Below are positions 12,437-24,529 of a stretch of DNA of 64,000 nt, in pieces. The stretch lies in assembly GCA_013399305.1 (NCBI GenBank), contig VXAI01000276.1:176535-240534 (forward strand), written 5' to 3'. Both the position numbers and the translations under genes were made by a program. This DNA comes from Rostratula benghalensis. Its lineage: Eukaryota > Chordata > Aves > Charadriiformes > Rostratulidae. Position 1 is the stretch's first letter; each line of letters starts with the position of its first letter. A model generated the notes under the pieces. That model was not told the DNA's origin and did not search any database. It worked only from the letters and a program-made list of their open reading frames with translations.

Positions 12437-12557
12437 NNNNNNNNNNNNNNNNNNNNNNNNNNNNNNNNNNNNNNNNNNNNNNNNNNNNNNNNNNNNNNNN
12501 NNNNNNNNNNNNNNNNNNNNNNNNNNNNNNNNNNNNNNNNNNNNNNNNNNNNNNNNN
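12437..12557. other. Assembly gap (121 N)
   Basis: A run of 121 undetermined bases in the most GC-rich part of the CpG island. Such regions are often lost from short-read assemblies. Any frame drawn across it is unsupported. The true gap length may differ from 121. Confidence 0.99.
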
Positions 12558-13144
12558 GTCCCATGGCGGCTTCGTGCGGGACGGGGAGCGTGAGGAGGGG
12601 AGGAAGCGGGAGCTGGGCTGCCCCCGGGACAGCGCCCACCGCAGCACCTGCGGCCTCTCCGGGAGTGGGCGTCCGGGAGCCGGTCATTTCCTCAGCGAGC
12701 AGCTCTGGGGAGAGAGGGTTCAAAGCCCACCTTGGCGCCTTCTCACCTTCGACGTGTTCTTTCTTCCCCTCGCCGTGCTGGGCTCGGCCCTTGAGTGGGG
12801 AGGAGGGAGAGTGGGGCAAGGGTATTCCGTTTCTTTGGGTCCTTCAGGAAAGGGTAAGAAGTGAGCGGCTCCGGAGGAACCGGGTAACAGACTTTACTGG
12901 GGGAGGTTGGATCCCATCATTCATTTGGGAGTTGCGGGTGCCTTGGAGCAACATCAAGGGAAACACCAGGGGCTGGCAGCGCTGTGTCCGGGCAAGTGCG
13001 CCCGCTGCCAGTACCTGGTGTGCAAGAGGGTGGCTGGGCTGCTCCATCGCAGTGGGCTCATACCCAGCCAGAAGGCAGTAGGCAAGAGGCTGCCAATGTG
13101 TGCATCCTGGTGAGAGACATGTTATTAACAATAACTGAATGGAG

Positions 13145-13171
13145 AAAAAAAAAAAATAAAAAAAAAATAAA
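13145..13171. repeat. A-rich run
   Basis: A short A-rich tract interrupted by two T, of the AAAAAATAAAA type. No retrogene or SINE is recognised just upstream (it would have to end in this tail), so it is scored as simple low-complexity sequence. Confidence 0.7.
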
Positions 13172-13199
13172 GCTCTAGCAGACCTCATCTAGAAGAAAA

Positions 13200-16100
13200 C
13201 ATTATATATGGTAATTAAAAGGTTTGGCTTTCTTAAGGAAGCATTCCTCAGCATTCCTCCATTACAGATACCTGAAATGAAAATTACCACTTGGTTCCAG
13301 TCCTGCGTAATTTCACACCTGGAAAAACCCCAATTGTTTACAAGGGGCTTGCTTTGGTCACAGAAGCTTTGTAGAGCTGTAGCTCATCAAGGCCTAAATA
13401 AAACACAAAGTGTACACAAAGAGTGGCTTATTAGAAAGTGTCAGTGACACAAAAATCAATGTCCCATTTCATTATTCTGAATAAAACATGCTGAAAAAAT
13501 ACAGTCCAAATTTATCTCTCTCACTTTCTTGAGTTTTTTCTCCATGTCCACCCATTGTTAGATGTGGGATACAGACAGACCTCCAGTGTGCTGTGTTAGG
13601 GCAATTATTAATGAGTGGGTTTTATCTCAGACACAGTTTCATGGGACCGACCATTCCTTGATTTCCATTGCATGTGCTTTAATCACATAGCTGCTTTCTT
13701 GACAAGTTTTCTCTGCCTGGGTCATGGAGTGGGTTTAATCAGTACTTAGGAAATTACCCACTTTATCTTTTTTTTTAGTTAATCATCTGTTTTTATTAAG
13801 AATTCTGGGAAATGCTTGAGTGATGATGTACCCGCATGTTGGGTAAGTAACTGTAGTGTGTCATTTGCTTTTAAGATTCTAAATCACCGGGAATGGATGC
13901 AGCATTTCTGTATCAGAATGTTGGAATCCTTTTATTTTACCTACTTAATCAAAACATGTTCCTCCATATCTTCTAAGTCACTCTTGGTTGTACTGGGCTG
14001 GTAAGTTTGGCGCATGAATACTGCTGCCAAAGACTGAAAGGAAGTCAGTAATTGGCATGATCCTTTCTCGTGTTCTAGCTTGTAGCTGTGAAAATTGCTT
14101 GTGGTGTTCTGTAATAGAGTAGGACGGTGACATACTAAGTGCTATGTATTATTGCATCAGCAGAACCTGGTTGGACTGCAGGCAACTGTATACCTGGCAC
14201 CAGGCAAGGAACCCAGTGTTTTGTCTTGTGTACAGTGCAGACATTATTTAAATAATAATTACGCGAAAAGAAGGATTCATTATTTTTCTGACTGATGTGA
14301 GGAATACAATTATTCATTAAAATTTGTACTTTCAGAAGCTTCTCCCTTGTTAGACATGCATTACCAGTTGGAAGGCTCCCCAGTGGCAGAGAAGCGGTGG
14401 TTGCGACGAGGGGGCGTGTTGAACGTGGGATGGCAGCTCCTAGCTGATGTAAGGTTCCTGGTTACCTGCTGTAGACAACAACCACTTTCTAGGAATTTCA
14501 ACAACCTCAGCATCTAAAACCCAACCCATTACAAGAGGAAAAGGAAAAAATCTCTTGATGTAGCAATAGCCTCTGCTGAAGCAGCTTAGGTTTCCCCCTT
14601 GCCATGCAGCAGTCCCAGAGCTGTTTGGTGAGGTTTGGAGGGGAGGTGATGGTGGCTGCTCAGCTGTCCCTAACTGCCCTCCCTCCCTATGCACACCTCT
14701 ACGTGCATGCATGGGCACCAAATGCACACACGGTTCCTTTTGCTGGCTGACCCTTCGTACCGTCCAGCCAGCAGGGAGGAGAGGAAAGTTCAACTTCTGA
14801 ACTGCTGGTGGCTTTTGGCAATGAGAGAAGCCGTTTTGTGTTCCTATTCCTTCCTTCTGCATGAACAGTGGCTTTCTGTGTCTTCCCATTTGCCGTTTTT
14901 CCTCTATGTTTTCAGTGCCTCCCTTCCCCCACAACCATTCCCACTTTTTTGCTCAATGCCTACGGGATAAATCATTTGGGTGTCAACATTTTGAACTCAC
15001 TTAGGAACAGGGGCAGAGGTGGTGAGAGGCTGCAAGGTGTTACTGGCTCTGAGAGGCCTTTCTTTGATGCAGAGACAATTGCTGATGTGATTATAGCTGA
15101 CAAGTCTGTTAAAATGATGCCAAAGACTTATGCTTAGATTATTTCTCCCTTCTGGTTTTTCAGCTTTCACAAAAATTGACAGGATTCTCCCAGGTCATGG
15201 TGCCTGAGATCTTCACTCTAAAGGCGGAACTAACAGGGTGTGTTCTTTCAAAATCATCTTCCTTTGCACACATAAACTTGAATTAAGCTGAATGTACAGC
15301 CTTTGTAAAGCTCAGATGAAGAACTAGCATTGTTATCACTTGTCTTTTAAAATTGCTGGGGAGGTATATGGTCAGATACACTCAAAGCTGTGTGAAGGAC
15401 TGTTCTATTATTTTAAGCAGTTCTTCTAAGTAAAGCAAATAGTTTGAGTTATTTTTTGTGTTACATTATTGAAAGTAATTAAAGCATTTTGGAAAATACT
15501 GCTGATCTGAGATCTTAATTTTTTTTTAATTGCCTGTGTTTCTCTGTGTGTTTAGACTTCGCGAGGTCAGACATAAACCACGGATAAGCATTTCAACACA
15601 GTTAATCATTGAATAATCAATTTTCCTAGAAGTATTTTCATAGAAGATAATTTTGTGGAAGGTAATTCCAAATAAAACAAAATCCACCATGAAAAAATAA
15701 TTGAACTATAAATTTGTTGCAGAAGCAAGTGAACGACTGCAAATATGCCCTGTCTACGTGAGTAAATCAGGAATATATCTAAAATCCTGAACTCAGGGGA
15801 TACATGTAGCAATCGGGTGATTACATTTTATATGACTGAGCACAAATAAATCATGGCAGAAGGTATTTAGAGGCTGTTGTGCTTTTCACACAGCTTATTG
15901 GATCCAGTTTCTGATTCAGTATATATAATAAAAAGTAAAATTACAAAAACCCACCCACAGTCTGTTACTAAAGATTATTTTCTCCAGGTTTCCTTGTATT
16001 CCGGTCCTCATAATTGTACTATCTTTCTCAGCTCTGTAGTAAAGTTAGATATAAACTCCTTGAAGGAGAATCCAGAATGTTCAGACATAGCTGCATGAGC

Positions 16101-16504
16101 ACAGTGCTTCAGTGCTGATTGTTCCTTAAAACATTTCTTATTTATTATGGTTTAGATGTTGATGGTTGGCATTTACAGTGAGGGTTTCTGTGAGGCCCAT
16201 TGAGAAAACATGGGAACTAAATGACAATCTATGAAAATGAAATACTATAAAAAGAGGGAAAAAATGTCTTTGAGAAAGCACCATATTGTGTTGCAGCCAG
16301 TGCGAGGACCTTAATAAATGAACCCAGACATACAAGGAAGCCTTATTTAAGCTGATTTTTGGATCTTTTCATTTTCACCTTTACATGGCTTCTATTTCTC
16401 AGGAATAATTAATGAAGCAATATTGCCGAAGCAGCTGCACAGCCTCCTTTGCCATTGGTACCAGTGCCCCATTTCAAATTACTTTGTCTTACTACTGTCT
16501 TATT
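13200..16504. other. Non-coding DNA downstream of the CpG island
   Basis: No recognised gene. It contains a moderately GC-rich patch (14340-15070) with a 164-codon open stretch on the minus strand (14440-14934). That length is within what chance allows for 64 kb read in six frames, and the sequence has no recognisable domain. The weak exon candidate at 14354-14448 is listed separately. If the island drives a plus-strand gene, this would be its first intron. Confidence 0.5.
14354..14448 (+). other. Candidate exon between consensus splice sites
   Basis: A 95-base segment. Its acceptor has a pyrimidine-rich tract, CTTCTCCCTTGTTAG, ending at 14353. Its donor GAT/GTAAGG is at 14448/14449. One frame is open throughout, starting with an ATG at 14356 and reading MHYQLEGSPVAEKRWLRRGG and on. 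The segment is unusually rich in CpG (GCGACGAGG, GGGCGTG, AACGTG) for this AT-rich neighbourhood, which is one mild sign of selection or recent origin. No family is recognised. It lies 1.6 kb downstream of the CpG island on the strand that would suit a plus-strand gene. It may be a non-coding exon, a repeat fragment or chance. Confidence 0.22.
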
Positions 16505-16930
16505 ATAGAATCCTAGAACCATTTAGGTTGGAAAAGACCTTTGAAGTCATCTAGTCCATCTGTTAAGCTAACACTCCAAGTCCATCTGTAAAATGTGTCC
16601 CTGGGTGCCACATTTACACGTTTTTTAAATGCTTCCAGGGATGGCAACTCAGCCCCTTCCCTGTGTGTCAAGCCTGTCCCAGTGCTTGACAACCCTTTCA
16701 GTGAAGACACTTTTCCTAATATCCAGTCTAAGCCTGCCCCAGTGCAACTGGAGGCTATTTGCTCTTGTCCTATCGCTTGTGACTTCAGAGAAGAGACCAA
16801 CCCCTGCCTCTCTGTAGCCTCCTTTCAGGTAGTTGTAGAGAGCGATAAGGTCTCCTCTCAGCCTACTCTTCTCCAGGCTGAACAACCCCAGCTCACTCAG
16901 CTGTTCCTCGTGCTCGTGCTCTGTTCCGGA
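16505..16930 (-). mobile_element. CR1 LINE 3' end, minus strand
   Basis: Read on the minus strand, this is the last ~430 bases of an avian CR1. The extreme 3' end lies at 16505, reading TAGAATCCTAGAACCATT on the plus strand, the usual CR1 terminal pattern. The minus frame at 16649-16885 carries the conserved C-terminal ORF2 block ([22 protein letters not shown], then [11 protein letters not shown], then [19 protein letters not shown]). The rest of the C-terminus continues in another minus frame, so at least one frameshift is present. It is 5'-truncated, with no RT catalytic motif left. Confidence 0.92.
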
Positions 16931-19392
16931 TGAGTAACAATAAGTTTTGTAGATAAAATTGTATAACAGGCTTTAATAGTACAATCAATGTTTATTTTAA
17001 AGTGTGACTGCGAGTTGTTGGCCTTTTCATCTTGCAAGATTCCTTTTGATCCCAAGTGGGTTTTTCTGTTACAGTGCTGTAGAAAAAAAGTCTTGTAAGT
17101 TTACTGCGAATAGAAATGGCCAATGTGAAAACTGTTGCAATTAACCTGGGCCTTGTGTGAACTGAATATGGTATTAGTTTATTAAAAGCCATACAATTTT
17201 TAAACAGCTTTATTCAAGCAGTACGGCTGCTCAGGTAGCTGAGACTGTTTAGCTGTGACAGAGCTTTCTTGGTTCAGCTTCGAGGCATAAACTCTTAAAC
17301 CTGTTTGGAAGGAATCACCTGTGATGTGGGATGGTAAATTCAGTCTCTGTATTTGATCTTCTGTTGAGATTGCAGATGGGGTGCCAGTTGGTGCCATCTG
17401 TGTTTATAGATTGTGTAATAGTACTCACTGGGAGATTATCTGAAAGCCAAATCAGTTTACATAGGTCAGTGAATTGCAGCTTGCAAGGCTTATGTCTGGG
17501 ATCTTTGTAAACAGGTTTTTCAGAGTTTTCATTGAACTTTCAGTTGTCAAAATCTGACCTCATCTCTAGAGTGTGTGGAGGTGCTAATGCACCAATTTTA
17601 TATGCTGGCAAATGCATTTGAGAGAAGCTTTATTTTAATGGTTACATGCTCTTGTTTTGTCTCTCTGCATGTGCGTGTTGCTTTGATACATCCTGTACAA
17701 ACAGTGATTTCTTCAAGGGAAAGCAGTAACAAAAAACATTTTCATTTATAGGGATAGTGGGATTTTTTCCCCTGAAATGTTAGATAAGTGATATATATAC
17801 AATATTGTAAACCTTGTCACTGTTCCTGCATTAAAATACCTGTAAAAGAGAAGGTACTGCAGGTAAGAGTATGTTTTGTTCAGATGTCTGGAGTTTACTA
17901 AAGCAAGATTTGTACAGAATTTCTCCAGAGAGATCTTTATGCTTAAAGAACAGCGGCATGTTTCTATGTGAGTATTAGTACTGATGAATAGCATATACTG
18001 AACTGTGCTTCTGATATAAGCAGTGGAGGGTATCTTATGCAAATGCTATAGCTGTCAGCCTTCTATGGAACTCATTTACTTCATAAAATTAGGCAGCAAG
18101 TGTACATGGCCATTGTGACAATTTTAGCAATTATGACTCTATTTCAGAAGAGGTAAAACCTGATAAAACTTGAGCATTGTTCTGCACAGGCAAGTCTGAA
18201 GAACCTAAAGTTTACAAGAAAATTTCAAATGTGAGTTCAAGCAGACTATGTATGCTGGCTTATTCATTTTATAGTATTTACATGTTGAGATGAGTTGCAC
18301 ATATGTTAATTTTAAATTCAGTCATGTTTGTTGATTTATTTCTGTGCTTTTGGATAATTGTTTTAACTTAGAAATTCAATACCAAGTGGTGTGGCAAGTT
18401 TAGCATGGTAATGAATTTATAGTTTTATACTCCATAGAAAGTTTCATGCAACGCTGTGTGTCTTCTCTCTTTCTCTGCATTGATTTTTCTTAGGACAGCG
18501 TTTCTCTGAAACAGTTTACCTTTGAGGAATCAACAAAGATTTAATTTTTCTCTCTGTTTTATGTGTTCTTTAACCTACTAATAGGCATAGTACATGACAG
18601 CTAGCATGCAAGATTTTCCACAGGCTGCCCAGCTGATTGCTCTGCTGAGATGCTGGATAATTTAGCAGAGGTAGCCAGTTTGCAGAAATGTGTATGAGGT
18701 TTGTGTTGTGCCTACATGTTTATTCAGTCATTAGTCATGATCATGACTGCATAAAATCAGTGTAATTACCTTCAACCAATCTTTATATCTAAGTGACCCA
18801 GACCACATTCCATGACAGCCCTGACAGCTTGAATTAGAGCTTGCCTTTCATCGCAGCCAAATTTGGAGTACAGAAATATTCAGCCTTTCTTGAGCTTGCT
18901 CAGTACAAGAATTGGACACGTTAACATGAAAGAGTGAAAGTCTAGTCTAAAACAGAGCCTTATGAATGTTCTTACTCATTGGCACTCAACCAGCCCATAT
19001 CAGCAGAGTTTGCCTAGTTTTTCTGTTGCACATTGTATGCATTGCACAGGAGATGTGCAGTCTGTTGTTTTCGGGGTGCATCAGGAGTGTCGTGCATGCA
19101 CGTACGCACCGTACTTTGCAGAGTATGCATCTGCTTCCAAGCCACATTTAAAGAATGTCTGGGGAAGGTCAGAGAATATAACTCCATGCTTTCAGTGCAG
19201 ATTGTTCAGCTCTTGGCTGCTAGTCTTCCTTTCTTTCCACAAACGTCTTGGAGTTTGGGCAGGGAAAGGGTCTGGATGAATAGTTTTGTGTGTGTGTGAG
19301 AGCAGTCCCGTAACTCTCTTTTTATTGTTTGCTTGTTGAATCACTGAAAAGAAGAGATTCTGCCTAAGATCACAAGGAAAAGATCCTAAAAA
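16931..19392. other. Non-coding unique DNA
   Basis: AT-rich, with no recognised gene or repeat. It contains a 16-bp perfect palindrome at 18733-18748. Open stretches are under 110 codons and lack recognisable motifs. Confidence 0.6.
18733..18748. repeat. 16-bp perfect palindrome
   Basis: AGTCATGA followed directly by its reverse complement TCATGACT. The ATGACT ends resemble half of an AP-1 site. It has no neighbouring promoter features. It is listed as visible dyad symmetry only. Confidence 0.6.
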
Positions 19393-20170
19393 GACAGGAC
19401 TAGAAGAGGACTTACAAAGTTGTTTAGTCCATTCATCTGCCTCAGGTTAGGATCATCCACATCTGTCATCTGTGACTTCTTAAGAAACTCAACAATCTCC
19501 CTTACATCAAGATGCCATGAGAAAATTTTCTTTTCATGTTATTCGATTTATGCCTTTCTTCTTGGAATTTAACACCATAGCTGCTTATCCTGCATCTGTC
19601 TTGGACAAAGCAAATAATTGTTTCTCTTTTTACAACATGTTTTATTATGTTTCTTCTTAATTTTCATAGCCTGCTATTCTTTAGGCCCAATTCTTTGATC
19701 TCACAAGTGATGTTTTCTGTACACCACTTTTTTTTTGTGCTTTTCTTTGGATTGTCTTCCATTACTTCACATCTATTTTACTCTCTTCAAGTTGAGACTT
19801 TGTTCCACTTGGGGTTTTAATGACGTTGAATAAAATTGAATGGGATCCTCTTCATACCCGCTGATATGATACATGTCTTCTTTGCAGCACTGTGACTCTC
19901 TTTCATGGACAAATCTTCACCCAAACACACAAATTCTAAGACATTGCTCTCACTGATTGTGTTATAGCTGGTTATTTCTGCCTAACTGTGCCATCTCTCA
20001 CATGTTCTTATTGAAGGTGACACTGTTTTTTCAGGTCTTACCTCCAGTTCATTTTGAGTTCTCATTTTTTTTCCTCCAATAAGTGTACTACCTTTTTTAA
20101 ATTAACATTGTCTGGTAACAGAATAGCTTACTTCACCACTTTGTCCAGATCCTGAAAATACTGAGGCAAA
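19393..20170 (-). mobile_element. Ancient CR1/L3-like LINE fragment, minus strand
   Basis: The plus strand follows, in order, the antisense pattern of an old amniote CR1. First comes a 3'-end block, ACTAGAAGAGGACTTACAAAG then TTTAGTCCATTCATCTGCCTCAGG. Next is a stretch like the antisense of the C-terminal ORF2 region, then CAGCACTGTGACTCTC (the old family's T-rich 'gcaacactgttgactcat' region). It ends near CACTTTGTCCAGATC. Divergence is high, with many stops and small indels, far more than in the four avian-type copies here. The placement rests on recalled family order, not an alignment, so both ends are uncertain by some tens of bases. Confidence 0.6.
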
Positions 20171-20639
20171 TATTCTTCAGAAGCCTTACCTAAAAATCCA
20201 GAAGACATTTCTAACCAAGTCTCTCTTTTTTTCTGCTTGTAATGGTCCTTTTCGGGGAAGGAAATGTAGAGGAGAGAGAAAATATTATGAAATTTATGAA
20301 ATACAAAGTATTTTCCTTGTCAGGCAAGTGTTTTAAATTAGGCACATGTATTGAAGAATCTGTGGAAACTAAAATTTACCAGACTGCTGGTAGTCCTGTG
20401 GTCTGGGGGAAGCAAGTCATGCAGCTGCAGAAGCTGGAGCAAAAACTCTTTTCTCCTCAGGTCTTTCTGTTAGCTTACAGGTGACGGAGGTAAATATTTT
20501 CACAAGAAACTGGTGGCCTCCATCCTTCTTGATTTTTGTAATATTAATACTAGTTGGCTGTATAATCAAAGCCCACTGAAAAATGCATTTTCAAGGGTAG
20601 TAGCTATAGTTTAAAAAATACAAATGTTGTGTGGAAGAG

Positions 20640-22440
20640 GAGAACAGAAAGGTTAAACTCTGGTACAATTAAATGTCCATAAAAAAGCAGGTTAAAAAAG
20701 AATTTGAGGAGTAAGTCCAGGAGCAGGAAGTCTGCTGCAGAGTCTGTAGGGCCAACAGATTATTGAAGAATAAAAAGAACATTCAGGGAAGGTAAGGCCA
20801 TAGTAGAAAGACTAAGTGCATATTTTGCTTTTATCTTCATGGTTGAAGAAATTAACGGAGTTTTCTGCACAGGAGTTCTTTTTTATGTAAGACTCATTAG
20901 AGGGTTGGTCTGAAATGGAAACGTTGGCAGGAGATAGAGAAGATTTGGCAAAAATGAGCAAGAGCAAATCGCCACATTCAGATTCACTCAGGAATGAAAT
21001 AACTGCTGATTGTGCTATTAATGGCTGAAAATGGTAAATGCATGGCATTTTTAGTGGGATACCAGGGGAGATTTGGGAACTGTAGAGCAGCATGCTGTCA
21101 GTCTGTGATACACAGGTGTACCAAGGAGCAGACATAGTGAACACCTGTATAAATAGGAGGTAGTGGGAAAAACGTTATTACAGATTTTTGAAGGGGAAAT
21201 AATGCTTCATCAGCCTGGAGGCATATAGATGGTGGAGAGCAAGATTTATTTTTAGGCTTCTTAGATTTCAGAAAGATTCTTAAGGAAAGCAAGCTGCCCT
21301 AAGAGGAAAGTGAAGCTTCTTACATGGATTCTGCTTTCTTAAGCAGAAAACTGAGTGCAGATGTAAATGGTTTGTTGTCACAATGGAGGGGTTACCAGTG
21401 GAGATGCACATGGATCTATTGCAGTGCCTCTGCTCTTAATTTTTTCAAATGTGATTTAGAAGAAAGGCTTGATTATAGCATTTTTGTGTGCTGCTGTGTT
21501 ATTCAGGGTAGTAAACATCTGTAGAAATACTTTGTAAGACCATGTATCTAAGCAATAAAACAGTATATGCAACTTGGTTTTGAAGAAAAACTGATGATGT
21601 ATCAGGGGGCAGGGAAAGTAGACCTACCTGTGCTTGTAGAGCGATGGGCTCTGAGCTTACTCTTAGCTCTTGGATATAAGAAAGACTCCATATGTGTAAT
21701 AAGTGGTTCCACAAGTATGTCACAGTCAAAAAAAAGCATACTGAGTATTAGAAATCTGGGAGTTTATAATTCTGTCTTAAAGGAATAGAGCACAAATTCA
21801 CCATTTGTGTTGATGGTGTACCCACAGTTTGAGTGTTGTGCTCATTTCTGGACCACCAACCTAAAAAGAATTCAGGAACACTGGAAAAGACCCAGAGAGG
21901 TGCTGCAAGGACAATCAGAGATGCATGGCATCTTTGTTCCATACAAAGAACAGTTAAGTTAATGAGGAAAATAGATGAATGGGGGTGTGATGATAATAAA
22001 TATTAATAAAATGGTGAATGTCTGGGTAAGGGTGGTAGGGACCAGTTGTTTATTGTCTCTTCCCAGTACAAGCAGTAATGAGCATGGCAATGAAACTAGC
22101 AGGTGCTGGACAGCAAAAAGAGGAGTGTTATTTCATGCATATATCACCAAATTGCGTAACTCCACAGGATGTGGTGGATACTGGAAATTTATACCGATTC
22201 AAAGGGAGACTGGACAAAATGAATGGAAGAAAAGTCCATAGGGAATTATTAAATACATAAGCGTGACCTCTGGCTTTGCAAGTCCCTGAGCTGCAAGCTG
22301 TTGGAGACTGGAGAGTATTTGGGGAAAGTATGACTAAATGCCTACACTATTCTTATCCTCTGCCCCAGACATCTGCTTTTGGCTGCTCTTGGAGACAGGG
22401 GTACTGGGTAGAAGATTTGACCTGGCGTAATTTTAGATTT
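20640..22440 (+). mobile_element. Ancient CR1/L3-like LINE, long decayed copy, plus strand
   Basis: About 1.8 kb follows the order of an ancestral amniote CR1. Landmarks: a GAAGTCTGCTGCAGAG block, then GGAAGGTAAGGCCATAGTAG near 20790; TTAGATTTCAGAAAGATTCT near 21265 (the region encoding the 'DFQKAFD' RT block); TTACCAGTGGAGATGCACATGG near 21390 (the 'VNSGVPQGS' region); TTGAGTGTTGTGCTCATTTC near 21830; GTAACTCCACAGGATGTGG near 22160 (the conserved 'WNSLPEDVV' region). The end is a 3' UTR-like GACAGGGGTACTGGGTAGAAG near 22396. The FADD-containing core between about 21480 and 21600 looks deleted or unrecognisable. All frames are broken. This is a dead copy, much older than the other four. Confidence 0.72.
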
Positions 22441-23297
22441 GTCTTTTTAAGTTGTAAAAACTCAAGACACATTTTTGTGTGAGTTAGGAGCTCAGGGTAG
22501 CATCTTGCAAATCTTGTATTTTGTAGACCAAAAGCTCTATTCATTTTCCTTATAATTTAAGACAGAAGTACATTTTTAACAAAACACAGAAATTACCATG
22601 AACATTTGTCTGTCTCCTGTCAGCTGGCGTCAGCTACAAATTATGTTTCATTTCAGTCATGCTAAACTGCCAGATGAGATAATACATATTGTCTCGTTTA
22701 GGGAATCTAAGCAGCTATGTCTGTAATCCTGACTTGTTTTTTCTGATTTATTTTCTACTATGCGTGTGTGAAATTGTATTTAATATGGAAGTTCTTCGTT
22801 TCTCTGCCCATTTCCCTTCTACTACAGATACAATTTAACTGTTGACATGAACACAAAATATGTGAGATTCCCTGCGGAGTTGGAGAACAGACTGAAAGCT
22901 CTTAGGTTCTCTGGTTGGGACAGAGCAGTATAGAGGGAGAAGGATGCTGCATGCCTTATTATTCTAGAGACAGTGATTTACTGCATCGGTTTGGAGTATT
23001 AATTAAACGATAATTCTCTAGGGCACTCTGAGGCAGATCAGAAACGCTTAACTACATGATGCAACCATCTCTCATAAACATTCCTCGTAAGCCCAAGTTT
23101 TAGTGTTAACCTTGTACTAGTAGGTTTTCCGCTCTGTCAGATATTGCTTGTCTCTCTACAGCTCAGATGATGCCAGATCAGGTATTGTCCGTCCTCTTTC
23201 AGCTGGCATGAAGTCAGCGCAAATGCAGCTCTGGCAAACTTGACAGAAATGTGATTGTGTCCGCACCTGCTGGGGGTTAAATTTATTGTGTGGTGAT

Positions 23298-23327
23298 CAT
23301 ACCAGATGGTAACATACCAGATGGTAA
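23298..23327. repeat. 15-bp exact tandem duplication
   Basis: CATACCAGATGGTAA is repeated twice head to tail without mismatch, 23298-23312 and 23313-23327. This is a recent slippage or micro-duplication. The exact identity implies it is young compared with the surrounding unique DNA. Confidence 0.95.
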
Positions 23328-24529
23328 TCTGGCATTAATGAAGACACAGCCATGTGTTGCACATGCATTCTTTACTTTTCTGTCATGTATTAACGTATTT
23401 AACTCACTTTTGCTGGGTTTTCCAAAGTGGCTATGGGGATAAAGTTAACACTGCCTTTCACTCCAGACTGTATCCGCAGGCTTCTTCATGTCTTACCATC
23501 TAAATGTTTCCTCTGTTCTCGTAATACCAAATAAAGAATTTTATCTTCCCTTTCTCTGTGGTGTGAAGCATGGAGAAAAGTAACTTTGCCTGGAGGGGGA
23601 AAGCCTGTGCAGTGAATTACAATGCCATATAGCCTTTTTTTTGTACCAGACGTTAGCCCATTCCATGTTACTGCAGGTTATCTGTGCTGCTTCACTGGAG
23701 GCTGGAGTCTTTGTAGTCTGTTCTTACATTTGCTGCTGAAGTAGATGGGTAATATTGAAACTCCATACAGTTTACATACTAAAGTGGACTGCTTTGAAAT
23801 ATGTGGATTTGGAGGTTGAAAAGGAAAGTCAACTTTGGGTTTGTGTAGGTGAGACTATTGAAGTTTGTTGTAAGTAACTGAGTACTGTTTTGTTATTGTT
23901 GGGATGTTTGTGTACAATAACTGCTTTGATCTCTGCATGCTGAGCAAACGTTAATTAAAGTTACTGCAGCAGAGCTGTTTGGAGACTACCATAAGAATAA
24001 ACTGCAGGAAAACCCAGAAGTCTTCTCATGTTCAAATACCATCATTTGATACCTGCAAATATTTGAAGTGATGATGTAGTTGGATATTGCAGAAACAGTT
24101 ATCTTCTCTGAAGGTTTATTAAGCTGTGCCAAATGCAGTTAGTCAAAGTCAACAGAATCACAGCTGCGTATTTCAGAATTGATAAAGGAAGGCAAGTTTT
24201 CTGTTTAGACAGGAAAGTCATCCAGCTCTGTTGGACTGAAAGACCTCCTGTATGGACAGGGAAAGGTTTGGCCATGTCATTAACGTGTCAGGTAACTTGA
24301 AGCAGCTGTTTAGATATCTAGGAGTCTGCCTTTTAGCTGAAGGATAATGTAAAGTTCTTTGCTGGAGAATCAAGGAGTACATCTGAGGGGCTCATACTTT
24401 AGATACAATCTGTAACAGTCTGAAAAAAATAGTTTTAATGTTTTGTTTGGTTTTTTCCCCTCCGTTTAGCCTTGTGCTATTGAGTTACAGTGAAAAATAA
24501 AGAAAAGAAAAATGGTCTTGTGTCTAGCT

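Larger units (their letters stand above)
11300..12830. promoter_or_regulatory. CpG island: promoter and probable first exon of an unidentified gene
   Basis: About 1.5 kb of very GC-rich, CpG-dense sequence in otherwise AT-rich, CpG-poor DNA. It contains many CCGCCC/GGGCGG (Sp1-type) boxes, triplet runs (GAG, GGC, GCT) and long frames that are open only because stop codons are rare in such sequence. In vertebrates this composition marks a transcription start region, often of a housekeeping or developmental gene. Direction is not settled. On the plus strand a consensus donor GAG/GTGAGG occurs at 11912/11913 and AGG/GTAAGA at 12853/12854. On the minus strand an open frame runs from an ATG near 11520, but the donor below it is weaker. 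I did not recognise the protein. A 121-base gap hides part of the island. Confidence 0.88.

Noticed and set aside
11357..12864. Long open frames (up to 414 codons) on both strands of the CpG island
   Set aside because: Stop codons are AT-rich and so rare in this sequence. The frames overlap on both strands, cross the 121-N gap, and encode low-complexity Gly/Pro/Arg/Ala peptides with no recognised domain.
14440..14934. 164-codon minus-strand open frame
   Set aside because: Given a typical stop frequency, roughly one or two frames of this length are expected by chance in 64 kb over six frames. The peptide shows no domain, and a plus-strand frame overlaps it.
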